From Candidatus Obscuribacterales bacterium (GTDB lineage: Bacteria; Cyanobacteriota; Vampirovibrionia; Obscuribacterales; Obscuribacteraceae), in the NCBI GenBank assembly GCA_020050835.1, contig JAGVKB010000053.1:89857-153856 (forward strand): a stretch of 64,000 nt of DNA, written 5' to 3'. Below, in pieces: positions 15,762 to 24,127 of the stretch (position 1 is its first letter; each line of letters begins with the position of its first letter). The translations under genes and the position numbers were made by a program. Below the pieces are notes generated by a model. It was not told where the DNA came from. It did not search any database and was given only the letters and a program-made list of their open reading frames with translations.

Positions 15762-18089
15762 ATGATTCGTTTCAAAAGCAACGAACCCGGTGTCCGGATT
15801 GAGGGCGGCTACCAGAGCCGCCCCTACATTGCCTGGCAGTCTCGGCACAGCACAAAAGCTGGAAGACACCACAGCCACCGCATTGACTTCCACCCCTACA
15901 TTGCATTGCTGTTTCGTCATTGCACAAACACTCTTGCTATACCGGTACTGCTAGCGGTAATTCTATTGCTGACAACAGCTTCGGTGTGCGATGCCAGCCG
16001 GGGGGGATCGGCCGGACAGGACGTTTTGCTAGCTCCTAACGGCATGGATACCAAAGCCAGCTCTGCCGACGACCTCAAACAGGATGCTCAGCAGAAATGT
16101 GGCAAAGGCGGCGGCGGCGGCGGTGGTCAAGGCGCCGGCGGGCGGTGGCAAAGCTCCGGTCTTCACAGCTCCTTTGCCATGTTCGGAGGAAAGCGATCGT
16201 TCGACGATGCAGCACCGAGCGCTCCGGTCTACGCACTAAACAATCCGATTACACAGTCGATGTTCAGCGGCAGCGGAGAATCTGCACCAGAGAGCAACAC
16301 TCCCACTCCGAACTTTCAAGGCACACCGGTGTACGGCAGCTACGGTGGCACTAATTATCCGAACTACGGAAGCAGCACATCTCAGCCGATGACGAGACAG
16401 CCGATGCACCCGCAACGAGGTCCGGCTCCAAAAGGACACCCAAGAGATGCAGTCGACGCCGGACTACCTCCTTGTTGCAAGGACAAGCTGCCCTGTTGCT
16501 TGAACAATTGGCCTTGCTGCCAGAAGGCTGAATATCACGGCTATACACCAGACGGAGCTCCCAGCAATCTGCCCTATAGCCAGAATATGCAAGGTAAAGA
16601 CAATGTTCTGAAGGAAGGCGATACCAAGCAGAACCAGCAAGGTCTGGACAACAATCAAAACCAGAACAACAATGCTCAGTCTCAAAGCAAGACATCTCAG
16701 ACTTCACCGGCTAAGTCGGAGATGCTTGCTCCGTCTCCCGGTCAGACCATGACCGGTCTGGGTGGGGCCCTGGGCGGCTCTATGAAACAGATGATGCAGA
16801 AAAGCGGAGCCATGGGCGCAGCCGGAGGCAAGATGGGCAACGCTGCAAGCGGCGGCGTTCAAGGAATCATGAATGCATTCAACTCAATGATCGGCGGACA
16901 GGCTCCCGGTGCAAACAAGGAGCAGAAAAAAAACGAACAGGCTATGGAGAAAACAGTCACTGCCGACAATCTTGCTGGAATGGAAAGGGAGCAGGCTGCC
17001 ACTGCCATTGAATTCGTCCTGGGTTTTCTGCAGAACTTCACTTCGGGTGGCAATAAGTTCGTTGAGCTGCATGACAGATTATTCCTACCGATGGCTGTTC
17101 TGCTTCTACTACCCGGTGCTGTTTTGGCTCAAGTCAAGGCTATTGCAGCTCAGGGATTCTCTGTGTTGGGCGAAGTCTCTCCTTTCGAAGGGCTTACCAG
17201 GTCGATCATCGCCATCTTCTTGATTATGTCCTCCGGACTGATTGTCAATTATGGAATTGACATAGCAAATTCTCTGGTGCAGACGGTAGCATCCGGATAT
17301 AACCAGAACTTCGGATCTAACATGGGATCCGATGCAGCTGCATTGCACGTCAGAGCGCATCCAATCAGACTGCCAGAAGAAGAGTACGGGGTGATACCAC
17401 CCGATATTGAATGCGTGATGTTCAATTATTTCGGCAGCACTCCGGCAGCCAGCATGGAAGGCTCACTGCTGGCCATCAAGTACGAGGATCCAGCCGCCGG
17501 GCTGTACATTGCTCCACCGGACAGAGCGATGGAGACGATACCATTTAAGGTGCCATTTGCCAGAGAAGCATTCAATCAGATCGATTGCGGAATGGCATTT
17601 GCCTGGGTTATTCTCTGCACAATCCAGGAGTCATACCTGTACTACTTATACTTCGTTGGTCCAGTAATCGCCGCACTCTGGGTCTATCCATCTCAAATGC
17701 TCAGGCAAGCCTTTCCGAACTGGGTGGAAGGCGTAGTATGCCTTTGTTTCTGGAGCTTCTTTTGGGCCACGACAATCTGCCTGATGGCTTGCTTCAGAGG
17801 ATGCGACGATACCGGCACACTGGTATGCACCGCGCTACTTTCTCTTGCTCTTATTTCGGCGAAATCAGCCTTCGACTTTGTGGGTCTAGCCAAGGAAGCC
17901 GGAAGAGACGCCGCGAAGGTTGCCGACAAAGTGGGACAAGCACTGCTTGCAGCGCATCATGCGAAAGCTGCAGCCGGCGGAGGTCCTGGACCCGGTCCCG
18001 GGCCAGGCGGTCCTGGTGGTCCCGGCGGAGAACCCGGTCCAAGCGCGTCCGGCGGACCCGGTGAACCCGGTCCTGGCTGCAAGACCTGA
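15762..18089 (+). CDS. VirB6/TrbL-like membrane protein 3 with CC-x5-CC-x5-CC motif
   Basis: 775 residues if started at the ATG 15762 (GGGAAG three bases upstream); ATG 15717 or TTG 15906 are possible. The segment before the signal-like LAIPVLLAVILLLTTASV contains a REP-like hairpin and has no counterpart in paralog 2, so the true N-terminus is uncertain. From SRGGSAGQDVLLAPNGMDTK the protein tracks paralog 2 closely. CC pairs are at 238/239, 245/246 and 252/253, then SNLPYSQNMQGKDNVLKEGD, a Gln/Asn linker, and the same polytopic block (VGPVIAALWVYP; WVEGVVCLCFWSFFW). The tail is a Gly-Pro-rich, collagen-like stretch ending in CKT, and TGA is followed at once by TAA. It looks like the most recent duplicate of gene 2. 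Confidence 0.65.
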   Translation: MIRFKSNEPGVRIEGGYQSRPYIAWQSRHSTKAGRHHSHRIDFHPYIALLFRHCTNTLAIPVLLAVILLLTTASVCDASRGGSAGQDVLLAPNGMDTKASSADDLKQDAQQKCGKGGGGGGGQGAGGRWQSSGLHSSFAMFGGKRSFDDAAPSAPVYALNNPITQSMFSGSGESAPESNTPTPNFQGTPVYGSYGGTNYPNYGSSTSQPMTRQPMHPQRGPAPKGHPRDAVDAGLPPCCKDKLPCCLNNWPCCQKAEYHGYTPDGAPSNLPYSQNMQGKDNVLKEGDTKQNQQGLDNNQNQNNNAQSQSKTSQTSPAKSEMLAPSPGQTMTGLGGALGGSMKQMMQKSGAMGAAGGKMGNAASGGVQGIMNAFNSMIGGQAPGANKEQKKNEQAMEKTVTADNLAGMEREQAATAIEFVLGFLQNFTSGGNKFVELHDRLFLPMAVLLLLPGAVLAQVKAIAAQGFSVLGEVSPFEGLTRSIIAIFLIMSSGLIVNYGIDIANSLVQTVASGYNQNFGSNMGSDAAALHVRAHPIRLPEEEYGVIPPDIECVMFNYFGSTPAASMEGSLLAIKYEDPAAGLYIAPPDRAMETIPFKVPFAREAFNQIDCGMAFAWVILCTIQESYLYYLYFVGPVIAALWVYPSQMLRQAFPNWVEGVVCLCFWSFFWATTICLMACFRGCDDTGTLVCTALLSLALISAKSAFDFVGLAKEAGRDAAKVADKVGQALLAAHHAKAAAGGGPGPGPGPGGPGGPGGEPGPSASGGPGEPGPGCKT
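15803..15823. repeat. REP-like hairpin inside the N-terminal frame of paralog 3
   Basis: GGGCGGCT (15803-15810) pairs perfectly with AGCCGCCC (15816-15823) around ACCAG. The following CCCCTACATTGC recurs at about 15894. The hairpin is translated if the gene starts at 15717 or 15762, which suggests a dispersed palindrome was inserted at or captured into the 5' end of the gene. Confidence 0.6.
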
Positions 18090-18243
18090 TAAAAGCTTCT
18101 TTCAACCCGTGTTGGTTGAGCAAAACAAATGAAACAGACGGTCAGATAGACAAAGTAGTTGAACCAGACGAATTAGCGAAGCAGGCAAAACAAGCCACAC
18201 TAGACAAACCGGATAAGTAAAGCAAAACAATCGGATCGACGAC

Positions 18244-18267
18244 CTAAGTGAGGAGCTAAGTGAGGAG
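18244..18267. repeat. Two tandem 12-bp copies containing GAGGAG upstream of paralog 4
   Basis: CTAAGTGAGGAG is repeated exactly at 18244-18255 and 18256-18267. Each copy carries a Shine-Dalgarno-like core, but they lie 17 or more bases from the ATG at 18284, which has its own AAGG. The whole spacer 18090-18283 is purine-rich and otherwise featureless. Confidence 0.7.
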
Positions 18268-18283
18268 GCTAGATAAAAGGTAG

Positions 18284-20491
18284 ATGCCAGTGCGGAGAAA
18301 GACTAGCAATGTAATCCGAAGAGGCGGATTTGTAGGGGCAATGCCATGCATCGCCCTGGTAGGATTCGCCGCACTGCTTCTGACACTGGCAACTATATTC
18401 GGGCTTGCTTCCGCAGTTCGAGCTTATCATGCTGCGGACGCCGTAGAGAACTACGGAGAGCCGATGGGCAAAGGGATGGGCAATCCTGATGCAGGAAAGA
18501 CGTTTGGTTCGCTGCAAGGGAAAAATGGCGGCGACCAAGCAAGCTTCATGTACAACAATTACTTACATATGAATGTCGCTACTGGGCGGTTTAATTACGA
18601 GTCAGGTGGACCGGACGAAGTCGGTACGGCGCCCGAGTCGAGCACTCCTGGCAACAATGTTTACGGCAGCTTTGGCGGCACGCACTACAAGAACTACGGT
18701 AACGATACGTCAGCGCCCATGATTCGGCAGCCGCTGCATCCGCAAGCCGGGCCGGCTCCCAAAGGACACCCACGCGATGCTGTCGATGCCGGACTGCCTC
18801 CCTGCTGCCGCGACAAGCTACCATGCTGCAGCAACAACTGGCCGTGTTGCCAGAAAGCTCAATATCATGGATACACTCCCGACGGTAAGCCCAGCAATCT
18901 GCCCTACAGCCAGAACATGCAGGGTAAAGACAATGTTCTGCAACAAAACGCTCAGAATCAAAATCAGCCAGTAGAGAACCCCAGTCAACAGAGCAACGCC
19001 ACCGCCAATCAGAGCAAGACCTCTCAAACCTCACCGGCTAAAACAGAGCCGATGAAAACCAGCCCAGGACAAACCATGTCCGGACTGGGTGGACCTTTGG
19101 GCGGCAAAATGGGCAACGTCATGAAGATGAGCGGCAACAACGGCGCAGCGGGCGGAAAGATGCCGCATGGCGCCGGCGCCGCCGGTACCGGATTGTTGAA
19201 CATGATGAGCCAACTAACCGGCGAGCAAACCCCCGGCAAAGACAAACAACAAAAGAATATCGAAGCGTACATGCAAAAGACAGTCGAAGCGGACAACTGT
19301 GCCGGCATCGAGCGCACGAGCGCCGCCATTGCAATCAACTTCGTCGAAGGCTTCATGGAAAACTTCACTACCAACAGTGGCAACCGCTGGAATCAGTTAA
19401 GAGACAGCGTTTTCGTGCCGATGGGAATACTGCTCCTGCTGCCGGGAGCAATCTTGTCTCAAATGAAAGCAACTATTTCCCAGGGATTCAGCGTGCTGGG
19501 CGAAGCCAATCCATTCGATGGAATTCTCAGATCGATCGTTGCCATTTTCTTAATTCCAGCTACCTATCTCGTCGTCAACTATGGAGTCGACGTAGCCAAT
19601 GCCATGACGAAAGCCGTCGCTGACGGATATGCCCTTACCGGTGGTGGCAACATGTACGAAAAGGCCAGATCCGGACATGTGCGCGCATTTCCGATTCGGC
19701 TGCCCGAGGAGGAGTACGGCGTCATACCGCCCGATATCGAGACGGTGATGTTCAACTACTTCGGTAGCGGACCATTCGCAAAACTGGAAGGAAAGCTGCT
19801 CGGCATCAAGTATGAGGACCCAGAAGCCGGTATTTATATAGCCCCTCCGGACCGAGCCTATGAGACTGTGCCATGGGATGTGATCATTTCTCGCCTGGCA
19901 TACAACGAACTCAACGCCGGCTTGGCGTTCGCCTGGGCGATAATGTGCTGCGTGCAGGAATGCTACCTGTATTACTTATGGTTCGTCGGGCCGGTCGTAG
20001 CCGCACTCTGGGTCTATCCCAACAAGATGCTCAGACAAGCGCTGCCGAACTGGGTAGATGGAGTTCTGTCGCTATGCTTCTGGAGCTTTTTCTGGGCAGT
20101 CACCATCATGGTGATGGCGCTCCTGAAAGGCACCGATGACACTGGCACCATTATGTTTACGGCCTTGAACACGCTGGCGCTGCTGTCGGTCAAAGCCGGC
20201 TTCGATTCAACATCACTGGTAAAAGAAGCAGCCGCCCAGGGCAAGCAGATGGGAGAAAGAGCTGCTGGCATCATGTCAGCCGCTGGCTCCGGCATGAAAA
20301 AAGGCGGCGGACCAGGACCGGGACCGGGACCAGGCGGTCCGGGTGGACCTGGTGGCGACAAGGGTGGCGAAGGGGCCAAAGACCAAGGTCCGGGTCCGAG
20401 CGCCATGCCGACCGGCACCCAATCGCCGCCTCCAGAAACCAGACCGCCCTCAACGACAGCACCGACGGGCGAATGTCCCGGCGGCACTTGA
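18284..20491 (+). CDS. VirB6/TrbL-like membrane protein 4 with CC-x5-CC-x5-CC motif; same frame as next gene
   Basis: 735 residues. A basic N-terminus is followed by a hydrophobic signal/anchor (about 20-45). CC pairs lie at 174/175, 181/182 and 188/189, then SNLPYSQNMQGKDNVL, a Gln/Asn linker, and a Met/Gly-rich stretch. The polytopic C-terminal block has ILLLLPGAIL, ILRSIVAIFLIPATYLVV, WFVGPVVAALWVYP and WVDGVLSLCFWSFFW. A Gly/Pro tail reaches GECPGGT and a TGA at 20489-20491. The same frame then stays open for 40 codons of similar Gly-rich composition and enters the giant repeat protein without a new ribosome site. Either two coupled genes, a nonsense-split fusion or stop readthrough could explain this. 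Confidence 0.65.
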   Translation: MPVRRKTSNVIRRGGFVGAMPCIALVGFAALLLTLATIFGLASAVRAYHAADAVENYGEPMGKGMGNPDAGKTFGSLQGKNGGDQASFMYNNYLHMNVATGRFNYESGGPDEVGTAPESSTPGNNVYGSFGGTHYKNYGNDTSAPMIRQPLHPQAGPAPKGHPRDAVDAGLPPCCRDKLPCCSNNWPCCQKAQYHGYTPDGKPSNLPYSQNMQGKDNVLQQNAQNQNQPVENPSQQSNATANQSKTSQTSPAKTEPMKTSPGQTMSGLGGPLGGKMGNVMKMSGNNGAAGGKMPHGAGAAGTGLLNMMSQLTGEQTPGKDKQQKNIEAYMQKTVEADNCAGIERTSAAIAINFVEGFMENFTTNSGNRWNQLRDSVFVPMGILLLLPGAILSQMKATISQGFSVLGEANPFDGILRSIVAIFLIPATYLVVNYGVDVANAMTKAVADGYALTGGGNMYEKARSGHVRAFPIRLPEEEYGVIPPDIETVMFNYFGSGPFAKLEGKLLGIKYEDPEAGIYIAPPDRAYETVPWDVIISRLAYNELNAGLAFAWAIMCCVQECYLYYLWFVGPVVAALWVYPNKMLRQALPNWVDGVLSLCFWSFFWAVTIMVMALLKGTDDTGTIMFTALNTLALLSVKAGFDSTSLVKEAAAQGKQMGERAAGIMSAAGSGMKKGGGPGPGPGPGGPGGPGGDKGGEGAKDQGPGPSAMPTGTQSPPPETRPPSTTAPTGECPGGT

Positions 20492-20614
20492 GGGCCGCGC
20501 GCGCAAGGCGAGGGCGCAGGTGGCGCCAAAGGAACAGAGCTAGCAGGAAGTAAGGAGCCAGGGTCGCGCACCCTGCCACCGGAGCTCGCCAACGCAGTCG
20601 TTTCGCTCGACTTG
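20492..20614 (+). other. In-frame Gly-rich bridge between the TGA of paralog 4 and the repeat protein
   Basis: Read in the frame of both neighbours, this encodes GPRAQGEGAGGAKGTELAGS and a further 20 residues without a stop. It has the same composition as the preceding tail. No Shine-Dalgarno lies near TTG 20612 or ATG 20615. The stretch therefore looks like coding sequence rather than an intergenic spacer. Confidence 0.55.
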
Positions 20615-23600
20615 ATGGCTGGTGTCGGGCTGGGAGGCGACGGAGAAGGATTCTTTGGAACTTCTGAAGAGACGATTCAGGATGTCAACTCATACGAGCA
20701 GGAACACAACGCATCCATATCTGAACTTACAAGCGAGTTCGGAATTCAGGCTGTGATTGACGCGAAGGGAATGGATGCAGTTATCGGCGCAGTTGGACTC
20801 GAATCGGTTGCAAACGCGCTAGGGATTGAAGCGGTCGCCGCCAGTGGAAGACTGCAAGAGCTCGCCGCAATTTATGGAATGGACGCTGTCATCAACGCCG
20901 CTGGGCTACAAGCAGCTGCCGATATGATAGGAGCAGACGGACTGAAAAGCCTGGGATACTCTGCAGACGTATTAGCCAGTCTGGGGCTCGATGCCGCAAG
21001 CCTCAAAGGAGCGGGCTTCTCCATCGGCGAACTGAACAGCGCAGGCTTCGGCGTGCAAGAACTCGCAGCCGCCGGATTCTCCGCGCAAGAGCTGAAGAGT
21101 CAGGGCTTTGATGCAAATGCACTCCACAGTGCCGGTGTAGACGCTGCAACACTTAAGTCCGCCGGTTTCTCGGTCGCTGAACTAAACAGCGCCGGTTTTG
21201 GAGTGTCCGAACTTGCAGCCGTTGGCTTCTCCGCTCAAGAATTGAAGAGCCAGGGCTTCGATGCCAATGCTCTTCATTCCGCCGGTGTAGATGCGGCAAC
21301 ATTGAAAGCTGCCGGATTCTCGATCGGAGAACTTAATAGTGCCGGCTTCGGTGTATCCGAGCTCGCAGCAGTTGGCTTTTCCGCGCAGGAGATGAAGAGT
21401 CAAGGGTTTGATGCTGCCGCTCTACACAGTGCAGGCGTTGATGCCGCTACACTTAAGTCCGCCGGATTCTCGGTTGGCGAATTGAACAGCGCCGGTTTCG
21501 CAGCATCCGATCTAGCAGCCGCCGGGTTTTCGGCTCAAGAGCTAAAGAGTCAAGGGTATTCAGCTGGAGCGCTTCATGCTGCTGGCGCCGATGCTGCTAC
21601 TTTAAGAAGCGCTGGATTCTCCGCAGGAGAACTTTCGAGCGCCGGTTTTGGCGCGTCGGACCTGGCGGCTGCAGGATTCTCGACCTCCGAGCTGAAGAGC
21701 CAGGGCTTCTCTGCAGCGGCATTGCACAGCCAGGGTGCTAGCGTTTCGGATCTGAAGTCCGCCGGCTATTCGGTTTCCGAGTTGAACGCTGCTGGCTTTA
21801 CTGCATCTGAGCTAGCTTCAGCCGGATTCTCAGCCGGAGAATTGCAAGGCGCCGGAGTTAACACCGAAACATCGGCAGATCCAACAATCAACGCTATGTT
21901 GAACTCTGGAGCTCACAATCTTACAGAGTACAGCGAAATGGTGTCAGCCGGAGCCACTACGATGGCTCAGCTGGATGCCATGCATGCTGCCGGCGCGAAT
22001 TCCATTGCAGAGCTTAATGCAATTCAAAGCGCAGGCGCGACTTCCGAAGCACAGCTGGATGCTATTCATGCTGCTGGAGCCAATACACTGGCGCAGTTGG
22101 ATGCGATACATGCAGCTGGCGCAGACTCTCTAGCAGAGCTGACAGCAATTCAAAATGCCGGCGCTGGAACAGAAGGACTGTTGCTATCTATACAAGCTGC
22201 GGGCGCTACGAACTTGACTCAATTTATCGCCATGCAGAATGCTGGAGCTACGACGATGGCACAGTTTAACGCCATTCAGAACGCCGGAGTCAGTACACAA
22301 GCACAGCTAGATGCAATCAACGCCGCAGGTGCAACCACGCTAGCTCAATTTACGGCAATTCAGAATGCGGGCGCAAATTCACTTGCACAACTGAATGCGA
22401 TTCAAAATGCCGGTGCGACCCACCAATCTCAACTTGACTCAATTCAAGCGGCGGGAGCGAGCACACAGGCTCAGCTCGATGCAATTCGAAATGCCGGTGC
22501 CACAAGTCTTACACAGCTCAATGCCATTCAGTCAGCAGGAGCAACTTCACAGGCACAACTCGATGCGATACAAGCTGCTGGTGCCACCACGCTAGCGCAG
22601 TTGAACGCAATTCAAGCTGCTGGCTGCACTACTCTTGCGCAGTTCAATCAGCAGCAGAGTGCAAACGCTAATCCACAACCTAGTGGTCCCGGTCAGGATG
22701 TTCAACAAGCGTTGATTTCCAGCCTGACCAATACTGCCGATCCGGCAAATCAACAAGCATTGCTGACGGCATTTACAAGTATTACTGACACAGCCTCACA
22801 GCAAGCACTGCTCAATGCATACAATAGCACTACCGATCAACAAGAGCAGCAACAACTATTGACAGCATACAACAGTGCCACCACTGCGGCAGAGAAAGAG
22901 GCAATCGTAACATCCTTCCAAAACGCTCATTCTGGCGGAGCCCAGTTAACAGTTCAAGGAACTGTGGTTACACCTGCCGACCAAAATAGCGGTCAGGCCG
23001 TTCAAGCAGCTCTTGGAACCGGAGCGCAGGATCCAAAGGGCAAGCAGGGGGCCGATCCGCAGGCCGATGCAACCAGACAGCGACAAATGGCTGAAATGGC
23101 CAGAGCAGTTGAACGAATTAGACGGGAAGCGCCGCCTTCCTCACAACCGACATCCAAGCCAGCCTATCAGGGAGCGCCGCCGCCGACCAGCAGGCCGGGC
23201 ACTGCTTACGCCAGAGATACTGCAGATTCCCAAGCTGATGGTCCGCAATCGCTGCAGGACATGATGAGCAAGACAGCGAAATCGGGTGGACGAAAACCGG
23301 GAGAGGAGGATGACACCACACTCCTTGCAACTGGCGATCAAAGCAGATTCAGCAACATTTACAGAGCTCGAGATACAGACGGACAGGAGCACAGTTTCAA
23401 CTCCCTGCCAGAGCTTCAAGCAGCCGGCTTCACACACTGGGAGAGATTGGACACGTTCGACCAGGACGGCAATAAGATTATGGAGTCGGTACGTATCCCA
23501 CAAGACGATGGCGGTGCGATACTCCAAACCCGAGCGCTGGCCGGAGCAAAAGATGCAGATGGCCTTGAAATTAGCGGGCAAACTTCAATGGCACGAATCA

Positions 23601-24040
23601 ATAGAGATGGGCACACAAGCTATGCTCAACACTTCGATGCAAATCAATGCTTGATAGTAGTTCTTAACTACTCGATTGGAAAGGACGGAAAAGATCACGT
23701 CATAGCCTCAACCGAGTATGACCGCCAGGGCAATGATCACACGCACCGCATAGCTACTTCGACATATGATGCAGATACAGGAGCCGTATTGAGCGAAACG
23801 AGCTTCGATGAGAACGGTTCAGTGACCGAGCACTTCGGAACGGATGGGGTCTGGACCGGTGTCACCGAAAATGAGTTAGACAATCAAGGAAGAATTATTG
23901 CCACTGTCACCTACGACACCAATGACAACCCGGTTTCCCAGACTGCAAATTACAAATTTGATTCAACCACTGGTCAGCTCATGTCCTACGACAATTTCGA
24001 CGCTGACGGAAATTTCTTGTCAACGACCAAGCTGTCCTAG
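20615..24040 (+). CDS. Giant repeat protein: decapeptide, 14-mer and 16-mer arrays plus YD-like C-terminus
   Basis: 1141 residues from ATG 20615 (TTG 20612 also possible). No signal peptide or membrane segment of its own. Residues about 110-419 are 31 decapeptides such as LKSAGFSVGE and LNSAGFGVSE, arranged as a 50-residue higher-order repeat. Comparable 10-residue arrays occur in the Dot/Icm component DotG/IcmE, but no VirB10-like domain follows here. Residues about 445-682 are 14-mers (AGATTLAQLNAIQA). Four 16-mers (about 709-772, QQALLTAF type) come next, then a Gln/Pro linker. The last ~230 residues have beta-strand repeats with YD/RHS character (STEYDRQGNDH, TYDADTGAV, FDADGNF). The arrangement suggests a long extracytoplasmic fibre or spacer joined to the upstream membrane protein. 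Function is inferred only. Confidence 0.75.
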   Translation: MAGVGLGGDGEGFFGTSEETIQDVNSYEQEHNASISELTSEFGIQAVIDAKGMDAVIGAVGLESVANALGIEAVAASGRLQELAAIYGMDAVINAAGLQAAADMIGADGLKSLGYSADVLASLGLDAASLKGAGFSIGELNSAGFGVQELAAAGFSAQELKSQGFDANALHSAGVDAATLKSAGFSVAELNSAGFGVSELAAVGFSAQELKSQGFDANALHSAGVDAATLKAAGFSIGELNSAGFGVSELAAVGFSAQEMKSQGFDAAALHSAGVDAATLKSAGFSVGELNSAGFAASDLAAAGFSAQELKSQGYSAGALHAAGADAATLRSAGFSAGELSSAGFGASDLAAAGFSTSELKSQGFSAAALHSQGASVSDLKSAGYSVSELNAAGFTASELASAGFSAGELQGAGVNTETSADPTINAMLNSGAHNLTEYSEMVSAGATTMAQLDAMHAAGANSIAELNAIQSAGATSEAQLDAIHAAGANTLAQLDAIHAAGADSLAELTAIQNAGAGTEGLLLSIQAAGATNLTQFIAMQNAGATTMAQFNAIQNAGVSTQAQLDAINAAGATTLAQFTAIQNAGANSLAQLNAIQNAGATHQSQLDSIQAAGASTQAQLDAIRNAGATSLTQLNAIQSAGATSQAQLDAIQAAGATTLAQLNAIQAAGCTTLAQFNQQQSANANPQPSGPGQDVQQALISSLTNTADPANQQALLTAFTSITDTASQQALLNAYNSTTDQQEQQQLLTAYNSATTAAEKEAIVTSFQNAHSGGAQLTVQGTVVTPADQNSGQAVQAALGTGAQDPKGKQGADPQADATRQRQMAEMARAVERIRREAPPSSQPTSKPAYQGAPPPTSRPGTAYARDTADSQADGPQSLQDMMSKTAKSGGRKPGEEDDTTLLATGDQSRFSNIYRARDTDGQEHSFNSLPELQAAGFTHWERLDTFDQDGNKIMESVRIPQDDGGAILQTRALAGAKDADGLEISGQTSMARINRDGHTSYAQHFDANQCLIVVLNYSIGKDGKDHVIASTEYDRQGNDHTHRIATSTYDADTGAVLSETSFDENGSVTEHFGTDGVWTGVTENELDNQGRIIATVTYDTNDNPVSQTANYKFDSTTGQLMSYDNFDADGNFLSTTKLS
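20942..21871 (+). repeat. 31 tandem 30-bp (decapeptide) repeats with 150-bp superperiod
   Basis: 930 bp, exactly 31 units of 30 bp, consensus L-x-x-A-G-F-x-x-x-E. Five consecutive units form a 150-bp block; similar units recur at 21002, 21152, 21302, 21452, 21602 and 21752. Synonymous differences between blocks show selection on protein rather than very recent DNA slippage. Confidence 0.9.
21905..22660 (+). repeat. Eighteen tandem 42-bp (14-residue) repeats
   Basis: The first unit (21905-21946) is degenerate. From 21947 to 22660 there are 17 units of AGAxTxAQLxAIQx with an exact 42-bp period. Units often alternate between LNAIQ and LDAIH/LDAIQ endings. Confidence 0.9.
22739..22930 (+). repeat. 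Four tandem 48-bp (16-residue) repeats
   Basis: Four 16-residue units, such as DTASQQALLNAYNSTT, probably amphipathic helices. They follow the 14-mer array within the same protein. Confidence 0.85.
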
Positions 24041-24127
24041 ACCGATCAGCGCAGCTTACATCGGCTTACCTCTCCTGTGTAAAATGTACCGGAAGATACC
24101 TCGACCGCAAGAAACGATGAGGCATTG

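Noticed and set aside
13450..20491. Genome-wide recoding of TGA as a sense codon
   Set aside because: TGA is the normal, well-placed stop of several genes here (826, 7990, 24922, 28414, 29403). Only two TGA sites have coding-like sequence after them, so a local explanation is better.
20014..20592. 192-codon Pro-rich gene on the minus strand
   Set aside because: It is the antisense of the Gly-Pro tail of paralog 4; its Pro/Ser bias is a by-product of GGN/CCN codons.
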